A stretch of DNA of 22,842 nucleotides, taken from the NCBI GenBank assembly GCA_938030095.1, contig CALHGK010000011.1:1-22842 (forward strand), written 5' to 3'. The notes under the pieces were generated by a model. The model saw nothing but the letters and a program-made list of their open reading frames with translations. It searched no databases and was not told the origin of the DNA. A program made the translations under genes and the position numbers. This DNA comes from an uncultured Candidatus Saccharibacteria bacterium. Lineage in GTDB: Bacteria; Patescibacteriota; Saccharimonadia; Saccharimonadales; Saccharimonadaceae. This document shows positions 9,873 to 15,961 of the stretch, in pieces. Each line of letters begins with the position of its first letter. Position 1 is the stretch's first letter.

Positions 9873-11408
9873 ATGAACAAAGTCGCAAAAATCAGGTCGG
9901 TTGCACCCGTGGGGTTCGCTGGCCATATGATTGACGTCGAGAGCGACATGACGAAGGGCCTGCCCGCCCTGCAGATCGTTGGCCTGGGCAACAAAGCCAT
10001 CGACGAAGCGCGCGAACGAGTGCGCAGCGCCATCACCAACTCCCTGCTGGAATATCCAGCCCAGCGCATCACCATCAACCTCGCGCCGGCCGAGCTACCC
10101 AAGGATGGCACACACTACGACCTGCCGATTGCCCTTGCCCTCCTCACCAGCAGTGGCCAGCTCCGGCCCGAGCAAGTGGCTGGTGCAGTCTTCGCTGGTG
10201 AACTGGCACTTGACGGCACGCTCCGCCCGATCAAAGGAGCCATTACCATTGCCGAAGCAGCTCGTGATAATAATTACAACACCGTCTATTTGCCCACAGA
10301 GAATCTCGCCCAAGCTTCCCTCGTATCAGGGGTGAGGCTCTATGGTGTACCAGATCTTACAACACTCTTCCTCCATCTCAAAGGCGAAAAACCGCTGCCA
10401 ATCTACCAGCCATCACCCACTGATGACAAACCAACAACACCCGCGCCATCACCCCTGCTCGACGATATCTACGGCCAGGCCCAAGCCAAGCGCGCCCTCA
10501 CCATCGCCGCAGCGGGCCACCACAACATCCTCTTCACTGGGCCGCCCGGCACCGGCAAGTCGATGCTTGCCAAGACGCTGCCCAGCCTTTTGCCGCCTCT
10601 GACTCCAGATGAACAGCTAGCGGTGACGAAGCTGCATAGCCTGGCTGGTCTCTCGCTCGACCAAAGCGTCCAAGCGCGGCCATTTCGGGCGCCGCACCAC
10701 ACAGCAAGCCGCGCATCATTGATTGGCGGTGGGTCGGTGCCGCAGCCTGGCGAGGTGAGCTTAGCCCACCTGGGCGTACTCTTCCTTGATGAGCTGCCCG
10801 AATATCCACGCACGACGCTTGAGGTATTGCGCCAGCCACTCGAGGACACGACAGTGACGGTCACCCGAGCACGAGGGCGTGCCACCTACCCGGCCGATTT
10901 TATGCTGGTGGCCACCATGAACCCCTGCCCCTGTGGCTATTATGGCGACCCAACGCACGCCTGCACCTGCAGCAGCACACAGATCATCGCCTACCAGAAG
11001 CGCCTGTCGGGGCCACTGATGGATCGGATTGATATGATCATCCCCGTCAATCGCATCCCCACCGAGCAACTGCTCTCACACCGCGCCACCACCGATCATG
11101 AGCAGCGCCATGCGATAGCCACCATCTCTACCGCCATTCGCGCCCAAGCCGCCCGCTACGGTGGCAGCGCTATGCGCAATAGCCGCCTCAGCTCGGCCCA
11201 GGTGCGGCGCTCTATCCCACTCTCGCCAGAGGTCAAGCAGTTCCTCGATGCTGCCAGCACCAAGCTTGGCCTCAGCCCGCGCGGTTACTTCAAAGTCATC
11301 AAGGTAGCCCAGACCATTGCCGATCTTGACGAAGCGCCGCACATCACCATTGCTCACGTCTCCGAGGCGTTGCAATATCGACAACCAGCGCCCATCAAAG
11401 CGTTGTAA
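9873..11408 (+). CDS. comM: YifB/ComM-family Mg-chelatase-like AAA+ ATPase
   Basis: 511 aa, standard for the family. The N-terminal ComM domain contains GLPALQIVGLGNKAIDEARE and PAELPKDGTHYDLPIAL. The AAA+ core has Walker A GPPGTGKS (about 223-230), the family signature RPFRAPHHTAS, Walker B VLFLDELPEY (Asp about 306) and the Cys-rich MNPCPCGYYGDP. A C-terminal helical domain follows. In Vibrio and Haemophilus, ComM is a hexameric helicase that promotes branch migration when donor DNA is integrated during natural transformation, so a recombination role is likely here. The start is the Met of MNKVAKIRS. It has no Shine-Dalgarno sequence and an ACTATAAA stretch sits just upstream, so it may be leaderless. 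An upstream in-frame start at 9750 would add a non-homologous extension. Confidence 0.93.
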   Translation: MNKVAKIRSVAPVGFAGHMIDVESDMTKGLPALQIVGLGNKAIDEARERVRSAITNSLLEYPAQRITINLAPAELPKDGTHYDLPIALALLTSSGQLRPEQVAGAVFAGELALDGTLRPIKGAITIAEAARDNNYNTVYLPTENLAQASLVSGVRLYGVPDLTTLFLHLKGEKPLPIYQPSPTDDKPTTPAPSPLLDDIYGQAQAKRALTIAAAGHHNILFTGPPGTGKSMLAKTLPSLLPPLTPDEQLAVTKLHSLAGLSLDQSVQARPFRAPHHTASRASLIGGGSVPQPGEVSLAHLGVLFLDELPEYPRTTLEVLRQPLEDTTVTVTRARGRATYPADFMLVATMNPCPCGYYGDPTHACTCSSTQIIAYQKRLSGPLMDRIDMIIPVNRIPTEQLLSHRATTDHEQRHAIATISTAIRAQAARYGGSAMRNSRLSSAQVRRSIPLSPEVKQFLDAASTKLGLSPRGYFKVIKVAQTIADLDEAPHITIAHVSEALQYRQPAPIKAL

Positions 11409-11498
11409 AAATATCGTCGTGTATCTTACATCACATTCTACCTCTGTAATTCGCCATATATCAGTGAAATCTTGATAACTACGTGTGATTTACAACAT

Positions 11499-11528
11499 TT
11501 GACAAATCATTCATCAGCCAGTCATACT
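11499..11528 (+). promoter_or_regulatory. Promoter placing the start on the downstream ATG
   Basis: TTGACA (11499-11504), 18-bp spacer, CATACT (11523-11528). The ATG at 11535 is exactly 7 nt after the -10 box, and no Shine-Dalgarno sequence precedes it, which suggests a leaderless transcript. Confidence 0.6.
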
Positions 11529-11534
11529 AGAGCC

Positions 11535-12068
11535 ATGCAAGCAAACTACTCTGACCAACCCCTTCACCACCCTACTCCAGGCCAGTCAGCGATCTTCCTC
11601 GCTGGCCCCACACCACGCTTCGATGAAGCGTCGCAGCAGCTCATCTCTGCGTCGTGGCGGCCCGAGGCGGTACGAATATTTGCAGCGCTAGGCTATGACG
11701 GGATCGTCTACGCGCCAGAAAAACACGATGCCTCGCCCCAGCGCGAGCTCGACCTCCTCAAGCAGGCACGCTGGGAGTGGGAGGCGCTCGACGCAGCAAC
11801 AGTGGTGCTCTTTTGGGTGCCGCGGGTGATCGACCGATCACTGCCCACACTAGGCATGCCCGCCTTTACCACCAATGTAGAATTTGGCCTTCATATCGGC
11901 AAGAACCCGGCCAAGGTCGTCTACGGCCATCCAGAGGGCGCTCCCAAGACACGCTACCTTGACGCGCTCTACACCGAGCACACTGGGCGGCAGCCAAGCA
12001 CAACACTCGAAGAGACAATCACACAGGCAATTGCCTGTGCCAAGGCACTGCAGATACAGGACAGCTAG
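11535..12068 (+). CDS. Nucleoside 2-deoxyribosyltransferase-like protein
   Basis: 177 aa. The pattern fits the Nuc_deoxyrib_tr2 (PF15891-type) family: IFLAGPTPR (20-28) at the base-binding site, WRPEA (41-45), GYDGIVYAPE (53-62), the hydrophobic strand ATVVLFWVPR (88-97), and TTNVEFG (112-118) with a Glu (about 116) in the position of the catalytic nucleophile. Such enzymes exchange or hydrolyse the base of 2'-deoxynucleosides, which would suit an organism that scavenges nucleosides from a host. Substrate specificity cannot be read from the sequence. The start is chosen from the promoter geometry; the open frame reaches back to 11472. Confidence 0.82.
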   Translation: MQANYSDQPLHHPTPGQSAIFLAGPTPRFDEASQQLISASWRPEAVRIFAALGYDGIVYAPEKHDASPQRELDLLKQARWEWEALDAATVVLFWVPRVIDRSLPTLGMPAFTTNVEFGLHIGKNPAKVVYGHPEGAPKTRYLDALYTEHTGRQPSTTLEETITQAIACAKALQIQDS

Positions 12069-12218
12069 CCGCCCATCTGCATCTCGCCCTACCGGTTTCT
12101 TACACTTCCTTTGGTGGGGTGTGCAGCTCGTTATTTATAAGCGCACAAAAGAGAAAACACTGTCAACCAAGGGGCTTTCATTCTCATAACCCCACCTGTA
12201 GCGTCTATCACCATGCAA

Positions 12219-12270
12219 TCGCAGCAAAAATCACCAAACTACGGCATATTTCATTTGCCTTTTGCTGCGA
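12219..12270 (+). promoter_or_regulatory. Long hairpin in the infC leader, possible autoregulatory element
   Basis: TCGCAGCAAAA (12219-12229) pairs perfectly with TTTTGCTGCGA (12260-12270), an 11-bp stem closing a 30-nt loop, about 58 nt before the infC start. infC-rpmI-rplT leaders in other bacteria bind ribosomal protein L20 or are controlled by IF3, so a regulatory role is plausible. I cannot match it to a known L20 leader. The remaining leader from 12069 holds no recognised gene and no confident promoter. Confidence 0.5.
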
Positions 12271-12327
12271 CATCTGGTAAACTTTTGGGGAGTCAATTCG
12301 TTTTAAGCTCAAGCAAAGGAGAGCACA

Positions 12328-12834
12328 ATCAAATCAACCACCCGCATCAACGAAGCCATCCGCGCACGCGAGTTGCGCGTCATTGGCGAAAGCGGCGAAC
12401 AACTTGGCATCATGAGCCGGCAGGCAGCCCTGGATAAGGCGCGGCAAGCTGGCGTAGACTTGGTGGAGTTTTCGCCCAATGCTAACCCACCCGTTGTGAA
12501 GATCATCGATTGGGGCAAATATCAGTACCAAAAGATGAAGGAGCAGCAGCGCAATAGGCGAAGCAACAAAGCCAATGAGCTCAAGCAGATGCGTTTTGGT
12601 CTAAAGATTGGTGCTAATGATCTTGAAATCAAGCTACGCAAGATTCGCAAATTCCTGGCTGAGGGGCACAAGGTCAAGGTTTTGATCTTCTTCCGCGGCC
12701 GCGAGATGGCACATCGTGAGCTTGGCTACAACCTGATTAGCCAGGTTGTCTCCGCCCTTGAGGACGAAGCGATTGTCGAGCAAAAACCACTGATGGCTGG
12801 GCGCAACCTCAGCATCGTAATAAGGAGTAAGTAA
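12328..12834 (+). CDS. infC: Translation initiation factor IF-3 with AUC start codon
   Basis: 168 aa. The N-domain begins with the conserved RINEAIRARELRVIG and is followed by GVDLVEFSPNANPPVVKIIDWGKY. The linker is basic, and the C-domain has RKIRKFLAEGHKVKVLIFFRGREMAHRELG. The start is ATC at 12328-12330, 6 nt after AAAGGAG. An in-frame TAA at 12304-12306 rules out an upstream start, and no ATG or GTG lies between it and the conserved domain. The next usable codon, TTG at 12373, would cut off the conserved N-terminus. IF3 rejects non-AUG starts and represses its own AUU-initiated gene in E. coli, so AUC here implies the same feedback. The stop overlaps the rpmI start (TAATG). Confidence 0.95.
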   Translation: MKSTTRINEAIRARELRVIGESGEQLGIMSRQAALDKARQAGVDLVEFSPNANPPVVKIIDWGKYQYQKMKEQQRNRRSNKANELKQMRFGLKIGANDLEIKLRKIRKFLAEGHKVKVLIFFRGREMAHRELGYNLISQVVSALEDEAIVEQKPLMAGRNLSIVIRSK

Positions 12835-13028
12835 TGCCAAAACTCAAGACCCACAAGGGCACTGCTAAGCGCATTAAGCTAACCAGTACCGGCAAACTGA
12901 CCCGTCGGCGTGCCTTCGGGAACCACATGCTCTCCAAGAAGAGCAAATCGCGCAAGCGCAATATCAACACCCCTGCTACCATCACTGGTGGTATGGCCAA
13001 AAATGCTAAACGAGCCTTAGGAGTCTAA
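12834..13028 (+). CDS. rpmI: 50S ribosomal protein L35
   Basis: 64 aa, a typical length. It starts MPKLKTHKGTAKRIKLT and carries the conserved stretch RRAFGNHMLSKKSKSRKR. It is a basic large-subunit protein. Its ATG shares one base with the infC stop (TAATG), and AAGGAG lies 6 nt upstream inside infC, so translation is coupled. Confidence 0.98.
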   Translation: MPKLKTHKGTAKRIKLTSTGKLTRRRAFGNHMLSKKSKSRKRNINTPATITGGMAKNAKRALGV

Positions 13029-13031
13029 CAT

Positions 13032-13379
13032 ATGCGCGTCAAACGAGGAACAACCGCCCACGCTCGCCACGCCAAGATGCTGCGAGCTGCCAAAGGAATG
13101 CAACACAATCGCACCCGGAGTTTCCGCCTTGCCAAGCAAGGGGTAATCCGTGCCCTGCAATACGCCTACCGCGACCGTCGCAACCGCAAGCGCGACCTGC
13201 GCCAGTTGTGGATCACTCGCATCAACGCTGCTGCCCGACAAAATGGTACCACCTACGGCCGCCTGATCGCTGATATCAAGGCTGCTGGTGTGGCACTCGA
13301 CCGCAAGGTCCTCGCCGAGCTCGCCGTCAACGAGCCACAGGCTTTTGCAGCTGTCGTGAAGCACGTCACTCGCAAGTAG
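13032..13379 (+). CDS. rplT: 50S ribosomal protein L20
   Basis: 115 aa, a typical length. Conserved stretches include MRVKRGTTAHARHAKMLRAA, YAYRDRRNRKRDLRQLWI and NAAARQNGTTYGRLI. It is a primary-binding protein for 50S assembly and, in several phyla, the repressor of this operon. AGGAG lies 8 nt before the ATG, and the gene is 3 nt after rpmI. It ends the infC-rpmI-rplT operon. Confidence 0.98.
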   Translation: MRVKRGTTAHARHAKMLRAAKGMQHNRTRSFRLAKQGVIRALQYAYRDRRNRKRDLRQLWITRINAAARQNGTTYGRLIADIKAAGVALDRKVLAELAVNEPQAFAAVVKHVTRK

Positions 13380-13405
13380 TGTAGCAATTTATACGACGTT
13401 GTGAA

Positions 13406-13438
13406 GAATGCACACCTCCATAACAGGGGTGTGTATTC
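13406..13438 (+). terminator. Probable terminator of infC-rpmI-rplT
   Basis: GAATGCACACC and GGTGTGTATTC form an 11-position stem around an 11-nt loop 26 nt after the rplT stop. Only ATTTG follows, so the U-run is weak. Between here and rnpB (13440-13604) I see one further hairpin, AGCACGGC/GCC-T-GTGCT near 13466-13488, and no gene. Confidence 0.5.
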
Positions 13439-13604
13439 ATTTGTAGATGAGTGGTAACTTGCTGGAGCACGGCATTTAGCCTGTGCTGTTTCATTCCTGG
13501 AGCCTCCCGCACCGAAAATGTTCCGGCCAGATGAATCACAGAGCTTATCCGTCACCACAGTCGTTGGCCTTCTAGAATATTTTCTTGTTCGGCGAGGAGG
13601 TTGT

Positions 13605-13634
13605 AGAAAATAACAAAGCTCCAAAGTGAGAGCT
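13605..13634 (-). terminator. Possible rnpB terminator
   Basis: On minus, AGCTC (13630-13634) pairs with GAGCT (13617-13621) over an 8-nt loop, followed by the U-rich TTGTTATTTT. The stem is short, so this is tentative. Confidence 0.35.
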
Positions 13635-13650
13635 AACACATCATACCATA

Positions 13651-14016
13651 AAGCAGCCTATCGATAAGCCGGGTTCTGTCGTGGATGATCATCTATCTAG
13701 TTTGCAAATTGCTCTGCAAATCGAGCGGTTAGCGATAGCCACAAGCGGATCACTCATCCGTGGCTATCTCCTTGCAGCCGACAGGGTTTACCTCCGCGGC
13801 ATGTCACCATGCAGCGCTGTGAGCTCTTACCTCACTCCTTTCACCCTTACCCCGCTACTCAAGCGCTACTGCGCACGAGTATTGGTGTTGCGGAGCGGTA
13901 TCGTTTCTGTGGCACTTTCCCTAGGGTTGCCCCCGGTCGCCGTTAGCGACTGTCGTATCCTGTGCTGCCCGGACTTTCCTCTTGCTAGGTCGCAAGCGAT
14001 CATCTAATAGACTGCC
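13651..14016 (-). ncRNA. rnpB: RNase P RNA, bacterial type A
   Basis: The minus strand carries the universal core: GAGGAAAGTCCGGGC near the 5' side, ACAGAA, GGTAAGGGTGAAA, GGAGGTAAACCC and the 3' signature GACAGAACCCGGCTTA. The terminal helix P1 is visible as CAGTCTAT (14007-14014) with ATAGGCTG (13654-13661). The length of about 366 nt fits type A. It is the catalytic RNA that removes 5' leaders from tRNAs and from tmRNA. The 5' end is set by the promoter at 14022-14030, and the 3' end is accurate to a few bases. Confidence 0.96.
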
Positions 14017-14021
14017 TCTTT

Positions 14022-14030
14022 ATTATAGCA
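14022..14030 (-). promoter_or_regulatory. rnpB promoter, extended -10
   Basis: Minus-strand TGC-TATAAT with TATAAT at 14022-14027; start expected at 14015-14016, the first base of P1. The 10-mer ATGCTATAAT is identical to that before ssrA. There is no good -35 box. Confidence 0.7.
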
Positions 14031-14081
14031 TAAGGGATTTATGATACGTGGGTATCAAAACCTTCATCTTCAGTGCAAGGC

Positions 14082-14213
14082 CCTCTCCATCACTTCGTCT
14101 GATAGAGTGTGCTAATCGGTTGTAATAACCGATTAGCAGCCCTGGCGTCAAGAGGTCGATACTCGGAGAGTATCGACCCTTATAGCGTTCTATCGGAGGG
14201 AGTGATAGAGAGG
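14082..14213 (+). repeat. Folded repeat element, copy A (possible novel RNA)
   Basis: A nested structure of 132 nt. The outer stem P1 pairs 14082-14094 with 14201-14213 (12 of 13 pairs). P2 pairs 14098-14105 with 14190-14197 (8 pairs, one wobble). Hairpin 1 is GCTAATCGGTT/AACCGATTAGC (14111-14121 with 14127-14137), loop GTAAT. Hairpin 2 is GGTCGATACT/AGTATCGACC (14154-14163 with 14169-14178), loop CGGAG. A second copy lies at 22730-22842 on minus. GAGTGTG, CAGCCC, CAAGAGGTCGATAC, GTATCGACCCTTATAG and GAGGGAGTG are conserved between copies, while hairpin 1 has changed at about six positions with pairing kept. Which strand is expressed is unknown; the orientation given follows my description. 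No known RNA or transposon end is recognised. Confidence 0.75.
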
Positions 14214-14244
14214 AACCGTGTGATACTCTTAGCCTTCAACCATC

Positions 14245-14394
14245 AAAAAATCCCAGACTCACCCCAGGCGCTTGATATTCCCCTGCATGATGCAAGGTGG
14301 GTTTCCTCATCCATACCCACGGGTACGGTGAATATTGGAATCCCTATCATATGATGTTAGGAAAATCATACACGCCCGATATTCGTCTGGGACA
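14245..14394 (-). ncRNA. ssrS: 6S-like RNA (candidate ssrS)
   Basis: A minus-strand transcript of about 150 nt, predicted from an extended -10 promoter (14400-14408) and a U6 run (14245-14250). The ends pair as TCCCAGAC (14385-14392) and GTCTGGGA (14251-14258). Inside are GGCG/CGCC and a 9-position helix TGATTTTCC/GGAATATCA with one mismatch. A bubble of about 15 by 17 nt follows. Above it is an apical arm: GGGATTCC/GGAAACCC with one mismatch, capped by CCGTACC-CGTG-GGTATGG. Closing stem, central bubble and apical stem are the architecture of 6S RNA, which mimics an open promoter and binds RNA polymerase. The assignment rests on shape, not sequence match. SRP RNA was considered, but its GGAA-loop signature is absent. 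Confidence 0.6.
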
Positions 14395-14399
14395 CTCTT

Positions 14400-14429
14400 A
14401 GTATACCACAGAATGGTAGGTGGCGTCAC
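14400..14429 (-). promoter_or_regulatory. Promoter of the 6S-like RNA
   Basis: Minus strand: TGG-TATACT with TATACT at 14400-14405, and a -35-like GTGACG (14424-14429) 18 bp upstream. The start falls at 14393-14394, at the base of the closing stem. Confidence 0.6.
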
Positions 14430-14634
14430 GTTTGCAGTATCAAGAGTCGTGCACTTCCCTGCTTAGCCTCATACAAAGCTGATATTTGCTAACTATAATC
14501 TCTTGTATTAGCGATAGAGCTATCAAACGAATGACAGATACTCTATCTCATCTGCTGGGATATGTGCAGATAAGCTATTACCATTAGTCTCGCGCAAAGC
14601 CCTTCAACCACAAAAGGCTTAGCACCTAGCTAAC
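14430..14634. other. Gene-free spacer with inverted repeats
   Basis: No open frame of interest. GATAGAG (14513-14519) pairs with CTCTATC (14541-14547), and ATCTGC (14550-14555) with GCAGAT (14566-14571). A weak stem AAGCC/GGCTT lies near 14599-14621, just after the site-2 protease gene on minus. A TATAAT-like sequence on plus near 14495 lacks a -35 box. The stretch may be the 3' trailer of the protease gene; nothing more can be said. Confidence 0.4.
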
Positions 14635-15288
14635 CTAGCCAAGCGACACGCCAAACACTAGTGAGAAAAGCTGCAAGATACCCCTGATGGCCGCCATCAT
14701 CACATTGCCAATAGCCGAGCTACCGACCAATACCAGCACAAAGACCAGCATCACGCCGTACTGCTCCACCACCTCCATGCCGCGGCGCACAAACTCCGGT
14801 GCCAAAGCATACAGCACACGCGAACCATCGAGCGGTGGGATTGGCAGCATATTAAAGACAAAGAAACCAAGATTCACACTCACCGCCGTAGCAAGCAGTG
14901 GCTGCACTGCTGGCCCAGCGATCGTCGCATATAAGCCAAAGCAGATGAAGGCAATGACGAAGTTCGTCAGTGGCCCAGCGAGCCCCACCAGCGCTGCGCC
15001 CCATTCATCGCCACGTACTCGCTCGGGGTTGTACGGCACTGGCTTGGCCCCACCAAACACTGGTAGGCCCAGCAATGCCAAGCTCAGCGGCAAGAGGATG
15101 GTCAAGAATGGATCGATATGATGCAGTGGATTGAGGGTCAAGCGCCCCTGCTCCTTAGCCGTATCATCGCCCAGCCAGTACGCCACAAAGCCATGCATCG
15201 CCTCGTGCAGCGTCATTGAGATAAGAATAACAACAAGGACGATAATGAGGTGAGCGATATCAATATGCATTTCTTTATTGTACCACAT
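14635..15288 (-). CDS. Site-2 protease family (M50) membrane metalloprotease
   Basis: 217 aa, short M50/YwhC-like form without PDZ or CBS domains. Zinc ligands are HEAMH (28-32) in the first membrane segment and the Asp of NMLPIPPLDG (146-155). GPLTN (105-109) is also a family motif. About five to six hydrophobic segments are seen. These enzymes cleave peptide bonds within membranes; the substrate is unknown. Two starts compete. The ATG at 15286-15288 has AAGGTGG 7 nt upstream, and I used it. The ATG at 15268-15270 lies 7 nt after an extended -10 TGG-TACAAT (15277-15285) and would be leaderless. It is divergent from rpmB, with overlapping promoter regions. Confidence 0.88.
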   Translation of the reverse strand: MWYNKEMHIDIAHLIIVLVVILISMTLHEAMHGFVAYWLGDDTAKEQGRLTLNPLHHIDPFLTILLPLSLALLGLPVFGGAKPVPYNPERVRGDEWGAALVGLAGPLTNFVIAFICFGLYATIAGPAVQPLLATAVSVNLGFFVFNMLPIPPLDGSRVLYALAPEFVRRGMEVVEQYGVMLVFVLVLVGSSAIGNVMMAAIRGILQLFSLVFGVSLG

Positions 15289-15300
15289 TGCCTACCCACC

Positions 15301-15329
15301 TTGACATTGCCTCCGTGGCAGCGTATACT
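15301..15329 (+). promoter_or_regulatory. rpmB promoter
   Basis: TTGACA (15301-15306), 17-bp spacer, TATACT (15324-15329): close to consensus, with a predicted start near 15336 and a 36-nt leader. Confidence 0.8.
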
Positions 15330-15371
15330 AATACAGATTGTAATAATATAAGTTATAAGTGGAATAAGAAT

Positions 15372-15596
15372 ATGGCAGCACGATGTGAACTGACTGGCAA
15401 GGGTAAGCAATTCGGCAACAATGTAAGCTTCTCGTTGCGACGCACCAAGCGAGTCTTCAAACCAAACCTTCAGAAAAAGACCTTCGTTGTCGATGGGCAA
15501 AAGGTCACCATGGTTCTCTCGACCAAGGCGATCCGCACCCTCAAGAAAAAAGGCCTGCTCACTAGCGCCAAGACAAAGGCCAAGGCTGCGGCGTAG
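15372..15596 (+). CDS. rpmB: 50S ribosomal protein L28
   Basis: 74 aa. It starts MAARCELTGKGKQFGNNVSF and continues with SLRRTKRVFKPNLQKKTF, then the conserved VVDGQKVTMVLSTKAIRTLKKKG. It is a large-subunit ribosomal protein. The start is set by homology; only a weak GTGGAATAAGA site precedes it. The gene is monocistronic, between a strong promoter and a terminator. Confidence 0.96.
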   Translation: MAARCELTGKGKQFGNNVSFSLRRTKRVFKPNLQKKTFVVDGQKVTMVLSTKAIRTLKKKGLLTSAKTKAKAAA

Positions 15597-15621
15597 CCGC
15601 CCAGAGCAAACGACACCTGTA

Positions 15622-15650
15622 AAAATATCCCCTGTGTAAGGGGATATTTT
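15622..15650. terminator. Bidirectional terminator between rpmB and arsR
   Basis: AAAATATCCCC (15622-15632) and GGGGATATTTT (15640-15650) form a perfect 11-bp stem with a 7-nt loop. The A and T flanks give a short U-run on either strand, so it serves the two convergent units. Confidence 0.85.
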
Positions 15651-15655
15651 GGTGG

Positions 15656-15961
15656 TTACTTCGCTTTATCTAGCTCAGCGATCGTTGCGAGCACGCCAGC
15701 GAACTGCCGAGCAAACTCTGGCCGCAGCACCAGTACACGCTGGGTGCCAACCGCTTCGCTCGTGACAATGCCTGCTTCGCGCAGGACTTTGCAGTGGTGC
15801 GAGACAGTCGAGAGTGAGAGATTATGATCGATCTGGCTGCAGCCCAGCCGCCCCTCCGCAGCCAAGCGGCGGACAATCCGCAGCCGCAGCGGATCGGACA
15901 GAGCGGCAAAGATATGCTCTGGTGCGAGTGCGTCAGTTGGGGTGTTTTGTTGGGATGTCAT
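15656..15961 (-). CDS. ArsR-family transcriptional repressor
   Basis: 101 aa. The winged helix-turn-helix is clear: FAALSDPLRLRIVRRLAAEG (18-37), then the recognition region SLSTVSHHCKVLREAGIV (49-66) and a wing ending in VLRPEF. The arsenic motif ELCVCDL is absent. Cys41 and Cys57 are present, but the inducer cannot be assigned. Its start overlaps the transporter stop by 4 nt (ATGA), so it is co-translated with the pump it probably controls. The repeated palindromes at the operon promoter (17149-17193) are the likely operators. Confidence 0.9.
   Translation of the reverse strand: MTSQQNTPTDALAPEHIFAALSDPLRLRIVRRLAAEGRLGCSQIDHNLSLSTVSHHCKVLREAGIVTSEAVGTQRVLVLRPEFARQFAGVLATIAELDKAK

Noticed and set aside
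13681..14007. 108-residue frame on plus
   Set aside because: Lies antisense to RNase P RNA.
14082..14213. Element A as a CRISPR repeat, retron RNA or group II intron
   Set aside because: Only two distant copies and no spacers, no reverse transcriptase or cas gene nearby, and no domain V-like hairpin.
14109..14354. Open frames across element A and the 6S-like RNA
   Set aside because: The sequence is better explained by paired stems, and no Shine-Dalgarno site precedes the starts.
15658..15909. Second frame within arsR as a separate gene
   Set aside because: An out-of-frame shadow; the winged-helix protein in the main frame is clear.
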